Shown piece after piece: positions 17,228-25,848 of a stretch of DNA of 64,000 nt (positions within the stretch are counted from its first letter, which is position 1; the number at the start of each line of letters is the position of its first letter). A model generated the notes under the pieces. The model saw only the letters and a list, made by a program, of their open reading frames with translations. It ran no database searches and was not told where the DNA came from. Source of the DNA: JAWVFM01 sp963841455 (GTDB taxonomy: Bacteria > Actinomycetota > Thermoleophilia > Solirubrobacterales > 70-9); assembly GCA_963841455.1 (NCBI GenBank), contig CAWJCU010000007.1, forward strand, positions 248,001 to 312,000, in the 5' to 3' direction. The position numbers and the translations under genes are program-made.

Positions 17228-17820
17228 TCGCCTCGGTCAACGGCGAGGTGCTCGAAAGGCGTCCCGACCACGTCGTGGTCGAGTGCGCCGGCGTCGGGTA
17301 CCGGCTCACGGTCTCCGGTGAGACGCTCCGCTCAGTTCCCGCCGTCGGCAAAACGGCGAGCCTGCACGCGCACCTCGTCGCCCGCGACGATTCCCTCGCG
17401 CTGTACGGCTTCGCCAGCCAGGAGGAGCGCGACCTCTTTCTGAGCCTGACCTCCGTCGCGGGCATCGGGCCGAAGGTCGCGATCGCCATCCTCTCCGGGG
17501 GCTCACCACGCGACCTCATGCGCGCCATCGCCGCCGGCGACGCGAAGCGGTTCCAGGCCGCCCCGGGCGTCGGGAAGCGCACGGCCGAGCGGCTTATCGT
17601 CGAGCTTCGGGAGAAGGTCGCGGGCGAGCTCTCCACGGAGATCGCCGCATCCGGCCCGGCCGGCGAGGACGACGACCGAATTCTCGCCCGCGAGGGCCTC
17701 GTGAACCTGGGCTACGAGCTGGCCGAGGCTGAGCGGCTGCTCACCGACGCCGACGGAAGCACGCCCGAGGAGTTGATCTCGGCCGCACTGCGCCGTGCGG
17801 GACAGGGCGCGCGCTCGTGA
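17224..17820 (+). CDS. ruvA: Holliday junction DNA helicase subunit RuvA
   Basis: The 198-residue protein has an N-terminal OB fold (I-A-S-V-N-G-E-V-L), tandem helix-hairpin-helix motifs (G-I-G-P-K-V-A-I-A-I-L-S-G and P-G-V-G-K-R-T-A-E-R-L) and a C-terminal RuvB-binding three-helix domain after an acidic linker. It binds the junction as a tetramer and loads RuvB. The start is TTG, overlapping the ruvC stop (TTGA); the end overlaps ruvB by four bases. Confidence 0.95.
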   Translation: MIASVNGEVLERRPDHVVVECAGVGYRLTVSGETLRSVPAVGKTASLHAHLVARDDSLALYGFASQEERDLFLSLTSVAGIGPKVAIAILSGGSPRDLMRAIAAGDAKRFQAAPGVGKRTAERLIVELREKVAGELSTEIAASGPAGEDDDRILAREGLVNLGYELAEAERLLTDADGSTPEELISAALRRAGQGARS

Positions 17821-18869
17821 TCAAGCGCGACCCGGCGATCGACGCCGCGCTCGAGCCCGACCGCCTCGCCGACCCGAGCCTCGACCGGGGCGAGGAGGAC
17901 CTCGACCGCTCGCTTCGTCCCCAGCGCCTCGCGGACTTCGTGAACCAGGAGCAGGTGACCGGGCAGCTCGGCGTCTTCATCGAGGCCGCTCGACGACGCG
18001 GCGAGCCGCTCGACCATGTGCTCCTGGCGGGCCCGCCGGGACTCGGCAAGACCTCCCTCGCGCACATAATCGCCGGCGAGCTCGAGGCCGAGGTGGTGCA
18101 GACGGCGGGTCCCGCACTCGAGCGGAAGGGTGACATCGCGGCCTTCCTGACCGGGCTCGAGCCGGGCTCGGTCTTCTTCATCGACGAGATCCACCGTCTG
18201 AACCGGGCGATCGAGGAGACGCTCTACCCGGCGATGGAGGACCGGCGCCTGCCCGTCGTCCTTGGGCAGGGAGCCGGGGCCCGGACCGTCACGCTCGATC
18301 TGCCGCCGTTCACGCTCGTCGGGGCGACCACGCGCACAGGCCTCTTGACGACGCCGCTCCGTGACCGCTTCGGCGTTTGCCACCGCCTCGAGCACTACAG
18401 CCCCGAGCACCTGGCCCAGATCGTTCGCCGCTCCGCGGGGATCCTCGGCGTCGAGATCGAGCCGGCCGGTGAGCGGGCGATCGCCGAGCGCTCGCGAGGC
18501 ACGCCCAGGGTGGCAAACCGGCTCCTTCGACGGGTGCGCGACTTCGCCGAGGTCCGCGGCGCAGGCGTGATCACGGCGGACGTAGCCCGCGAGGGGCTAG
18601 GGATGCTCGAGGTCGACGAGGCGGGTCTCGATCGCCACGACCGCACGATCCTCGACACCATCGGGCGCAAGTTCTCGGGCGGCCCGGTGGGCCTCTCGAC
18701 GCTCGCCGCCGCCGTCGACGAGGAGACGGACACGATCGAGGACGTCTACGAGCCGTACCTGCTCCAGCAGGGGCTCATCAAGCGCACGCCGCGTGGCCGG
18801 GTGCTCACCGAGCGTGGTTTCGAGCACCTCGGGCTCGAGATGCCAAGCGGGGCTGCAAGCCTCTTCTGA
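17817..18869 (+). CDS. ruvB: Holliday junction branch migration ATPase RuvB
   Basis: The 350-residue AAA+ motor has Walker A G-P-P-G-L-G-K-T-S-L, Walker B F-I-D-E-I-H-R, the arginine-finger region and the C-terminal winged helix (G-R-K-F-S-G-G-P-V-G-L-S-T-L). It drives branch migration on the RuvA platform. The GTG start overlaps the ruvA stop (GTGA), so ruvC-ruvA-ruvB are translationally coupled. Confidence 0.97.
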   Translation: MIKRDPAIDAALEPDRLADPSLDRGEEDLDRSLRPQRLADFVNQEQVTGQLGVFIEAARRRGEPLDHVLLAGPPGLGKTSLAHIIAGELEAEVVQTAGPALERKGDIAAFLTGLEPGSVFFIDEIHRLNRAIEETLYPAMEDRRLPVVLGQGAGARTVTLDLPPFTLVGATTRTGLLTTPLRDRFGVCHRLEHYSPEHLAQIVRRSAGILGVEIEPAGERAIAERSRGTPRVANRLLRRVRDFAEVRGAGVITADVAREGLGMLEVDEAGLDRHDRTILDTIGRKFSGGPVGLSTLAAAVDEETDTIEDVYEPYLLQQGLIKRTPRGRVLTERGFEHLGLEMPSGAASLF

Positions 18870-18896
18870 GCTTGCGGGCCAGGGCGGGGCGCTCGC

Positions 18897-18902
18897 TAGG
18901 CT
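18897..18902 (+). promoter_or_regulatory. Putative -10 element of the zinc-ribbon/PAS gene
   Basis: TAGGCT lies six bases before the GTG at 18909 with no ribosome-binding site, suggesting an internal promoter that uncouples this gene from ruvB. Confidence 0.45.
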
Positions 18903-18908
18903 TTCCGC

Positions 18909-19394
18909 GTGCCCTTCTTCATCTGCCCGAATTGCGGGAACCGGGAGCTGTCGGGCGAGCGGACCGCGGGACTTTCGGCCCGCCCCAAGGGGTGCTCCAA
19001 GTGCGGTTTCGGTTTCCTCTTCGAGCTGCTGGACGACTACTACCCGGCACCCGGCGCGGCCTTCTTCACCTGCGATCAGGAGGGCCGGGTGCTCGACGTC
19101 GGCAAGAACGGGTTCGAGCTTACGGGTCTCCGCGACGAGGACGTGATCGGCCGACCGGTCAAGGACGTCCTCGGGCTCGAGTGGATCGACAAGGGCGACG
19201 GCGGCGAGACCGCCGACACCGACGCGGATGGCGTCACCGACCCGATCGAGACCACACTCGAGTGGGGGGTGCGCTCGCTCGGCAAGCAGGTCTCGGTGAA
19301 CGCCGAGGGAGACCTCCCGGCCCAAGCCGTCGCCGACCTGTTCCCGGCCTACGACGACGACGGCGGGCTCCTGCTCGTCCTGACGCCGAAGTAG
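18909..19394 (+). CDS. Zinc-ribbon plus PAS-like domain protein
   Basis: The 161-residue protein begins with a four-cysteine ribbon (C6-x2-C9 and C29-x2-C32). It continues as a PAS-like fold (F-F-T-C-D-Q-E-G-R-V-L-D-V-G-K-N-G-F-E then D-V-I-G-R-P-V-K-D-V-L). A D-T-D-A-D-G-V-T-D stretch resembles a calcium-binding thrombospondin-type-3 loop. No output domain is present. A small sensor or adaptor is possible, but the function is unknown. It lies between ruvB and secDF, where many actinobacteria keep yajC. Confidence 0.7.
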   Translation: MPFFICPNCGNRELSGERTAGLSARPKGCSKCGFGFLFELLDDYYPAPGAAFFTCDQEGRVLDVGKNGFELTGLRDEDVIGRPVKDVLGLEWIDKGDGGETADTDADGVTDPIETTLEWGVRSLGKQVSVNAEGDLPAQAVADLFPAYDDDGGLLLVLTPK

Positions 19395-19434
19395 GCGCTC
19401 CTCCCGTGGGTTCCGGACCGAAGGGACGCCGCTA

Positions 19435-22359
19435 GTGGGCGGCAGGCGGCGAAACCTCTTCGTCCTGCTTCTGGTGGCGGCGCTGTGCCTCGCCTCCGGT
19501 CTCGTAGTCGCCAGCCAGCAGACCAAGCTCGGACTCGACCTATCCGGGGGCACCGAGCTCGTCTACCAGGCGCGCCCCACGCCGCAGACACCGGAGGTCA
19601 CGCCCGACGCGATGGACCGGGCGATCGAGGTGATCCGGCGCAAGATCGACTCGTTCGGCGTGTCGGAACCCGAGATCTCGCGCCTCGGGAGCACGCAGCT
19701 CGTCGTCGGTCTTCCGAACGTCCAGAACACCGGCCAGGCGATCCAGCAGATCGGTAAGACGTCTCAGCTCCACCTCTACGACTTCGAGGCGAACGTCATC
19801 CCGAACCCGCAGCAGAAGTCGGCGCCGAAGAACGCGACGAAGACGCCCGACCCGAACCCGAACGTCTACGCGTTCCCCAACCTCTACACGGCCGTCAAGT
19901 TCGCGTCGACCCAGAAGCCATCGTGCCCGAAAAACGAGTGCACGACGACCGGGCCGACCTACTACCTGTTCGACAAGCGCTCGCACCGGCTCATCTCGGG
20001 GCCCGCGGAGAGGCGCAGCGACCTGCTCCTTCAGCTCAAGAACGAGAAGCAGCCGCCCGGCTCGGTCGTCATCACCGTGCCCCGCGGGACGACCGTGGTC
20101 GCCAACCCGTCGAAGCCCAGCGTCGATCTCAGCGTCAAGGACCTCGCGAGCGGCCCGCAGTTCGTTCTGCGTGACGCGGCGGCCCTGTCGGGAACCGACA
20201 TCTCGAACCCACAGCAGAACTTCGATCCGGTCACCAACCAGCCGAACGTGACCTACGACTTCAGCTCCGACTCCGCCCAGGCGGAGTTTCAGAAGGTCAC
20301 CGCGGCGATCGCCCTGCGCGGCCAGTCGACGGCGCCGCCCGGGATCAGCTCCTCCCAGGCCGATCAGTACTCCCAGCACTTCGGGATCGTCCTCGACAAC
20401 CAGATGTTCAGCCTCCCGATCATCAACTTCGCCGAGAACCCGGGAGGGATCGACGGTCGTCAGGGCGCGCAGATCTCGGGCAACTTCACGATTGGCACGG
20501 CGCAGAACCTGGCGCAGGTCCTTCAGATCGGCGCCCTGCCGGTGGACCTGCAGCTCATCAGCCAGAGCACCGTCTCGGCAAGCCTTGGAGCGCAGGCACT
20601 CCACCAGGGTCTCATCGCGGGCGGCGTGGGCCTCCTGTGCATCGTCCTCTTCCTGATCGCCTACTACCGGCTCCTCGGCCTCGTGGCCGTGGTGGGGCTC
20701 GCGATCTACGCGCTCTTCTTCTACGCCCTCATCAAGCTCATCCCGATCACCCTCACGCTGCCGGGCATCGCCGGCCTCGTGCTGACGATCGGCGTCGCAG
20801 CCGACGCGAACATCGTCATCTTCGAGCGAATAAAGGAGGAGGTGCGCGCGGGACGATCCGTCCTCTCGGCGATCTCGCAGGGTTATCGGCGCGGCATCGC
20901 CACCATCATCGACGCGAACGTCATCACGCTCCTCACGGCGTTCATCCTGTTCGTGCTGGCCACGGCCGGCGTGAAGGGCTTCGCGTTCACGCTCGGCGTC
21001 GGCACGATCGTCTCGCTCTTCACGGCGGTTCTGTTCACGCAAGCGTTCCTCGGCACGTTCGCCCGTTCGCGCGTGCTTCGCTCCCCCGCGGCGCTCGGCG
21101 CGCGCAAGCGCCACTTCGAGTGGAACTTCGACTTCACCGGGGCGAGCAAGTGGTTCTTCTCGATCTCGGGGACGATCCTCGCGATCGGCGCGATCTCGCT
21201 CGCGACCAGGCAGCTCAATTTCGGCATCGACTTCACCTCCGGCGCACGGGTGCAGGTGAGCCTCGAGAAGGAGGCGAGCGTTGATCAGTTGCGCTCAGCG
21301 CTCTCCGACGCTGGAGTGCCGGGCACCAGCGCGGCGAAGATCCAATCGATCTCGAACTCGCAGCTCGGGCCGAACTCCTTCCAGATCGAGGGCAAGTTCA
21401 ACTCGGGCGAGGTGAACAAGGGGATCAAGAACGCCCTCGAGAGCAAGTTCGGGATCGCCGGGGGCAGCGACGGCTACAACGGGCAGGTGGTCGGGCCGAC
21501 GTTCGGCGCCGAGGTGGCGCGCAGCGCCGTCATCGCGATCATCTTCTCGCTACTCGTCATCTCCGTCTACATCGCGATCCGGTTCGAGGTGAAGTACGCC
21601 GTCCCGGTGCTGATCGCGCTGGCGCACGACATCCTGATAACGGCGGGCGTCTACTCGGTAACGGGCTTCGAGGTGACAAGCGGAACCGTCGCGGCCTTCC
21701 TGACCATCCTCGGCTATTCGATGTACGACACGATCATCGTCTTCGACCGCGTTCGCGAGAACGTCCCGCGGATGCCGCGGGCGGCGTTCTCGCAGGTCGT
21801 GAACCGCTCGATGGCCGAGGTTCTCACCAGGTCGCTGATCACCGGTCTCTCGACGGTGTTCCTCGTCACCGTGCTCTACATATTCGGCGGCACCACCCTC
21901 AAGGACTTCGCCTTCGCGATGATCGTCGGCGTCCTCTCCGGCGGTTACTCGTCGATCTTCATCGCCTCCCCCGTGCTCACGCATTGGAAGGAGCGCGAGC
22001 CCGCGTACCGCTCGCGCCGGGCGCGCATCATGGAGGCCATGGGGAGGGTGCCGACCTTCCCGGAGGAGAACGTCGTAGCGCGCGTCGACGACTCCGACGG
22101 GGCCGGCGAGGCGCCCGCGCCGGCGCGCCCCACGAGGCCCGCGCGGGCGGCCACCGCCGCTACCGCGACCAAGGAGCCGCCGCCCGTCGTAGAGCCCGTT
22201 GCCGACGAGAGCCCGAACGGCGAGGCCGATGGCACGGGCGCGCCGCCGGTGGAGGCCGCGACGCCTCCGACGCCTGGGGTGTCGCGCCCCTCGCGCGCCG
22301 AGCGCGAGAAGCGCCGCCGCCAGCAGCGCAGCCGCCGCAAGCACGGGAGGAAGCGCTAG
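19435..22359 (+). CDS. secDF: SecDF fused protein-export membrane protein
   Basis: The 974-residue protein joins SecD (residues 1 to about 540) and SecF (about 545 to 850) in one chain. SecD features include L-G-L-D-L-S-G-G-T-E-L near the N-terminus, the P1 periplasmic domain and the G-V-A-A-D-A-N-I-V-I-F-E-R-I-K motif. The SecF half has L-N-F-G-I-D-F-T-S-G and Y-D-T-I-I-V-F-D-R-V-R-E-N. The family uses the proton gradient to pull exported proteins through SecYEG. The last 120 residues are a low-complexity Pro/Ala tail ending in a highly basic run. Typical actinobacteria have separate secD and secF. Confidence 0.95.
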   Translation: MGGRRRNLFVLLLVAALCLASGLVVASQQTKLGLDLSGGTELVYQARPTPQTPEVTPDAMDRAIEVIRRKIDSFGVSEPEISRLGSTQLVVGLPNVQNTGQAIQQIGKTSQLHLYDFEANVIPNPQQKSAPKNATKTPDPNPNVYAFPNLYTAVKFASTQKPSCPKNECTTTGPTYYLFDKRSHRLISGPAERRSDLLLQLKNEKQPPGSVVITVPRGTTVVANPSKPSVDLSVKDLASGPQFVLRDAAALSGTDISNPQQNFDPVTNQPNVTYDFSSDSAQAEFQKVTAAIALRGQSTAPPGISSSQADQYSQHFGIVLDNQMFSLPIINFAENPGGIDGRQGAQISGNFTIGTAQNLAQVLQIGALPVDLQLISQSTVSASLGAQALHQGLIAGGVGLLCIVLFLIAYYRLLGLVAVVGLAIYALFFYALIKLIPITLTLPGIAGLVLTIGVAADANIVIFERIKEEVRAGRSVLSAISQGYRRGIATIIDANVITLLTAFILFVLATAGVKGFAFTLGVGTIVSLFTAVLFTQAFLGTFARSRVLRSPAALGARKRHFEWNFDFTGASKWFFSISGTILAIGAISLATRQLNFGIDFTSGARVQVSLEKEASVDQLRSALSDAGVPGTSAAKIQSISNSQLGPNSFQIEGKFNSGEVNKGIKNALESKFGIAGGSDGYNGQVVGPTFGAEVARSAVIAIIFSLLVISVYIAIRFEVKYAVPVLIALAHDILITAGVYSVTGFEVTSGTVAAFLTILGYSMYDTIIVFDRVRENVPRMPRAAFSQVVNRSMAEVLTRSLITGLSTVFLVTVLYIFGGTTLKDFAFAMIVGVLSGGYSSIFIASPVLTHWKEREPAYRSRRARIMEAMGRVPTFPEENVVARVDDSDGAGEAPAPARPTRPARAATAATATKEPPPVVEPVADESPNGEADGTGAPPVEAATPPTPGVSRPSRAEREKRRRQQRSRRKHGRKR

Positions 22360-22361
22360 GC

Positions 22362-22646
22362 ATGGCCGCCCTCGTGTGGTTCGTGGTCGGGATCTCGCTC
22401 TGGCACTTCACGGTGTTCGTGCCCGATCGGTTCTGGGGCGGTATCGTCGGGGCCCTTCTCGGTGCGATCGTCGGCGCCATGCTCACCGGGGCGGCGGCCC
22501 ACATCGCCTCCGGGAGGGCGATCGGCGACACCGACATCGTGACCGTCCTCGTGGCCGTTCCGGGCGCGCTGATCGGCCTCGCGGTCATCTATTTCATCGG
22601 CGCCCGCGCCGATGCCCTCGCCGGCATCGAGCGCTCGCAGATCTAG
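22362..22646 (+). CDS. Small three-segment membrane protein
   Basis: The 94-residue product has three hydrophobic segments (L-V-W-F-V-V-G-I-S-L-W-H-F, G-I-V-G-A-L-L-G-A-I-V-G-A-M and I-V-T-V-L-V-A-V-P-G-A-L-I-G). It recalls small GlsB/YeaQ-like proteins by size and glycine pattern, but the match is weak. It starts two bases after the secDF stop, so it is likely co-transcribed. Its stop shares CTAG (22643-22646) with the convergent OsmC gene. Confidence 0.7.
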   Translation: MAALVWFVVGISLWHFTVFVPDRFWGGIVGALLGAIVGAMLTGAAAHIASGRAIGDTDIVTVLVAVPGALIGLAVIYFIGARADALAGIERSQI

Positions 22647-23146
22647 CGGGTCTCCAGCTCGGCCTGGATCTCGGGCGCGTCGCGAAGCGTCTGGAGCACG
22701 GTGCAATAGCGCTCCGTCTTCGTAATCAGCGACTCGAGCTCCTCCGCGCTCGCGTCAGGCGCGTCGATCTCGAACCGGAGCCTGATCGCATCGAAACCGA
22801 CGTTGGCGTCGCGCGAGACCCCGAGCGTGCCGCGGAGGTCCAGGTCGCCCTCGACTACCACCTCGATGGCCCGTGTTTCGATCCCCATCGCCGTGGCCAC
22901 CATCTGGCACGTGACCTGAGCGCACGCGGCGAGAGCCCCGAGGAGCAGGTCTCCCGAGCAAGCCGCGGTGCCGGGTCCGCCGACGCCCACGTGGGCCTCG
23001 GCTTCCTGGATCGCGCGCCCGAGGTCGACCGAGCAGGCAACCGGCTCGTCGCCCTCGGAGCCCCGAGCCGTCAGGGTGATACGTGCCGCGCCGGGCTCCG
23101 AGCGGTATCGGTCTTTCAGGGGCTTCTGTGTCTCTCTCAAGCTCAT
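22643..23146 (-). CDS. OsmC-family peroxiredoxin-like protein
   Basis: The 167-residue protein has the OsmC/Ohr fold signature: A-C-S-G-D-L-L-L-G-A-L-A-A-C-A-Q-V-T with a cysteine in the helix, and a second cysteine in E-R-Y-C-T-V-L. The two cysteines form the peroxide-reducing pair in this family, which detoxifies organic hydroperoxides. A TAGCCT box (23153-23158, minus strand) lies six bases before the ATG, so the mRNA is probably leaderless. Confidence 0.88.
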   Translation of the reverse strand: MSLRETQKPLKDRYRSEPGAARITLTARGSEGDEPVACSVDLGRAIQEAEAHVGVGGPGTAACSGDLLLGALAACAQVTCQMVATAMGIETRAIEVVVEGDLDLRGTLGVSRDANVGFDAIRLRFEIDAPDASAEELESLITKTERYCTVLQTLRDAPEIQAELETR

Positions 23147-23206
23147 GGCATCAGGCTATCGCCGCCTGGGGGCGATTCCGTCCGGTCCGCCTCCTTAGCT
23201 GGTGGC

Positions 23207-25756
23207 ATGGCCACGCCCGCGCCGACGTTCACGCTCGCCCCTTATGACTACTCCGAGGCGCGGGCGCTCGAGCACGAGCTCGGGATCGCCGAGCCGGTGG
23301 CCGTAGCGCTGGTGCGGCGCGGATACCGGACGCCGGCCGAGGCGGCGGCCTTCCTCGAGGCGGGTGAAACCCACGACCCATTCGACCTCGAGGGGATGTC
23401 CGAGGCCGTGGAGCGGATCCGGGCAGCGATCGCCAAAGGGCGCCGGATCACCGTGCACGGCGACTACGACGTCGACGGGACGATGGCGACGGCCATCAGC
23501 GTCAGAGCGCTGCGGGAGCTCGGCGCCGATGTCGATTGGTACATCCCCTCGAGGCTCGAGGACGGCTATGGCCTGACCACGGCATCGGTGGAGCGCCTCA
23601 TCTCGCGCGGCACGGGCCTTCTGATCACCGTCGATTGCGGGATCGGCTGCGCTGCGGAGGTCGCCGCCTCGCACGCGGCCGGGCTGGACGTGATCGTCAC
23701 CGATCATCACGAGCCGCCCGAGGAGTTGCCTCGCTGCCCGATCCTCCATCCGCGCGTCTCGGCGTACCCGTGTCCCGACCTGTGCGCGACGGGGGTCGCC
23801 TACAAGCTGGCCTGTGCGCTTCGCGGCGAGGAGGAGGCGGCAACGGACCTCGACATCGTCGCCCTCGCCACTGTTGCCGACCTCGTTCCCCTGCGCGGAG
23901 AGAACCGAGCCCTCGTGCGACAGGGGCTCGAGGTCGCGCGGCGGGCGCTGCGCCCCGGCCTGCGCGCACTGTGCGCAGCCGCCAAGGTCGAGCCCGGGGG
24001 CCTCGACGAGGGAGACCTGGCGTTCCGGCTCGGCCCTCGGATCAATGCCGCCGGCAGGCTCTACCGGGCCGATGCGGCGGTCGAGCTGATGCTGACCGCC
24101 GACGAGGACCGCGCGAAGGCGATCGCGGCGGATCTCGATCAGGCCAACCGGGAGCGCCGTGACACCGAACGAGAGGTCTTCGAGGCCGCGGAGCGGGCGC
24201 GACGCGAGCTCGGGCCCGAGCTCGCGAAAGCGCCGGCATTGGTGCTGGCGGGCGATGGCTGGCATCCGGGGGTCGTGGGAATCGCCGCGTCGAGGATGGC
24301 CGAGCGCCATCTGGTTCCCACGATCCTGATCGGCTTCGGCCCCGACGGCACGGGCCGCGGCTCGGGCCGCAGCGTCCCGGGCTTCGACCTGCTCGAGGCA
24401 TTGCGGGCATGCGACGCACACCTCGTCCGTTACGGAGGTCACCGTGCCGCGGCCGGACTCGAGATCCACGCCTCGCGCCTCGACGAGTTCCGGCGCGCCT
24501 TCGGCGAACACGCCCGGGAGGCGATGGGCGAGGTCCCACCCGCGCCAGTCGAGGCCATCGATGCAGTGGTGGGATGCGAGAGCCTCGGGCTGGACGTCGC
24601 CCGCCAGCTCGGGCGCCTCGGCCCGTTCGGCAACGGCAACCCCGGAGTGCGGCTCCTGGTGCCGGGTGCTCGCCTGGCGGACGTCCGGCCGATGGGGAGC
24701 GGCGATCGCCACGCTCGCTTCACGCTTGCCAGCGGCTCGCGGCGGGCGCTCGGAGTGGCGTTCGATGCGAACGGTGAGCTGACCGCCGCCGCGAGCGCCG
24801 AGGGTGGCCTGGACGTGTCGGTCGGGCTAGAGGTGAACCATTGGAACGGGGCGGTCGAGCCCCGCGTGCTCCTCGGTCGGATCTATGAGCCTGGGGATGA
24901 GGCCGGGGTCGGCCTCGAGCTCCCCACGAACGACGAGTGGTGGGTCCGCGCGGAGCTCGCGGCGGAGACCCCCGCCGGTGAGTGGCCGAACATCGACGCG
25001 GCCGTGCAGGCCGACGCCCGCCGCGAGGTCGTGGACCGGCGCGGCAACGCCGGCGTGGCAGGGGTTGCCGCGCTCGCCTCCGCCGGCGACCCCGTGCTCG
25101 TGGTGGCATGCGATGCCACGAGACGCCGCGACCTCGTCGAGCGCGCCGCGGCTCCTCACCGTTTCGGCGGCGGCCATCTCGCCTTGGTCTCCTCGCGCCT
25201 CGCCGACGTCGCCACGGCCCGAGACGCCGACGCCGTGCTCGCCGACGGAGGCCTGGCGCTCTGCGACTGGTCTGCGCTCGCGCGAGACCCCGGCCTCGCC
25301 CTGCGCTTTGTTCATCTCGTCGCGATCGACCCGCCGCCTGCGACCGACTTCGAGCGCCTCGTGGGGGGCGGCGGCGGCTTCCTGCACCTACTGTGGAGCG
25401 AGGCCCACACCGACCTCTCCTGCCGTGCGTTCGAGGCCGAGTGGCCAACACGAGCGGTTCTGGCCGCGGTCTATCGCGCTCTGGGCGACGTTGCCGATGG
25501 CGACCGGGTCGATGCCGGCGTGGCTCGGGCGGCGCTCAGCGGGCCGGGACCGCACGAGCGCGCACCCGAGGCCGCCGGGCGATGCCTCCGCGTTCTGCGT
25601 GAGATCGGCGCGGTCACGCATGCGAAGCCGCACGAACCGGGGCTCCGCGTCGTATCCTCGGATGTGAGCGAGCTCGAGCGCTCGCCGTCTTTCGCGGCGT
25701 ACCGCTCGCGCTCGCAGGAGGGGATCCGATTCCTGAGCCGACGACAAGCGAGCTGA
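23207..25756 (+). CDS. recJ: Single-stranded-DNA exonuclease RecJ with C-terminal extension
   Basis: The 849-residue protein has the DHH core: H-G-D-Y-D-V-D-G-T-M, V-D-C-G-I-G-C, V-T-D-H-H-E-P-P and the DHHA1 motif R-Y-G-G-H-R-A-A-A-G. An OB domain follows. It is about 280 residues longer than minimal RecJ. The extra C-terminal part resembles the extra domain of long RecJ proteins such as those of Firmicutes, with an inactive helicase-like look (P-V-L-V-V-A-C-D-A-T). RecJ degrades 5' single strands in recombination and repair. The ATG at 23207 is the first that fits the family. Confidence 0.93.
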   Translation: MATPAPTFTLAPYDYSEARALEHELGIAEPVAVALVRRGYRTPAEAAAFLEAGETHDPFDLEGMSEAVERIRAAIAKGRRITVHGDYDVDGTMATAISVRALRELGADVDWYIPSRLEDGYGLTTASVERLISRGTGLLITVDCGIGCAAEVAASHAAGLDVIVTDHHEPPEELPRCPILHPRVSAYPCPDLCATGVAYKLACALRGEEEAATDLDIVALATVADLVPLRGENRALVRQGLEVARRALRPGLRALCAAAKVEPGGLDEGDLAFRLGPRINAAGRLYRADAAVELMLTADEDRAKAIAADLDQANRERRDTEREVFEAAERARRELGPELAKAPALVLAGDGWHPGVVGIAASRMAERHLVPTILIGFGPDGTGRGSGRSVPGFDLLEALRACDAHLVRYGGHRAAAGLEIHASRLDEFRRAFGEHAREAMGEVPPAPVEAIDAVVGCESLGLDVARQLGRLGPFGNGNPGVRLLVPGARLADVRPMGSGDRHARFTLASGSRRALGVAFDANGELTAAASAEGGLDVSVGLEVNHWNGAVEPRVLLGRIYEPGDEAGVGLELPTNDEWWVRAELAAETPAGEWPNIDAAVQADARREVVDRRGNAGVAGVAALASAGDPVLVVACDATRRRDLVERAAAPHRFGGGHLALVSSRLADVATARDADAVLADGGLALCDWSALARDPGLALRFVHLVAIDPPPATDFERLVGGGGGFLHLLWSEAHTDLSCRAFEAEWPTRAVLAAVYRALGDVADGDRVDAGVARAALSGPGPHERAPEAAGRCLRVLREIGAVTHAKPHEPGLRVVSSDVSELERSPSFAAYRSRSQEGIRFLSRRQAS

Positions 25757-25848
25757 AGGCAAGGCGGGCCGCCACGCCCGTCGCCGGCGAGGACCGGAAC
25801 GGGCACACGCGGGTCGGCGCTCACCACGGGGCCGCGGGCGCGGCGCCG

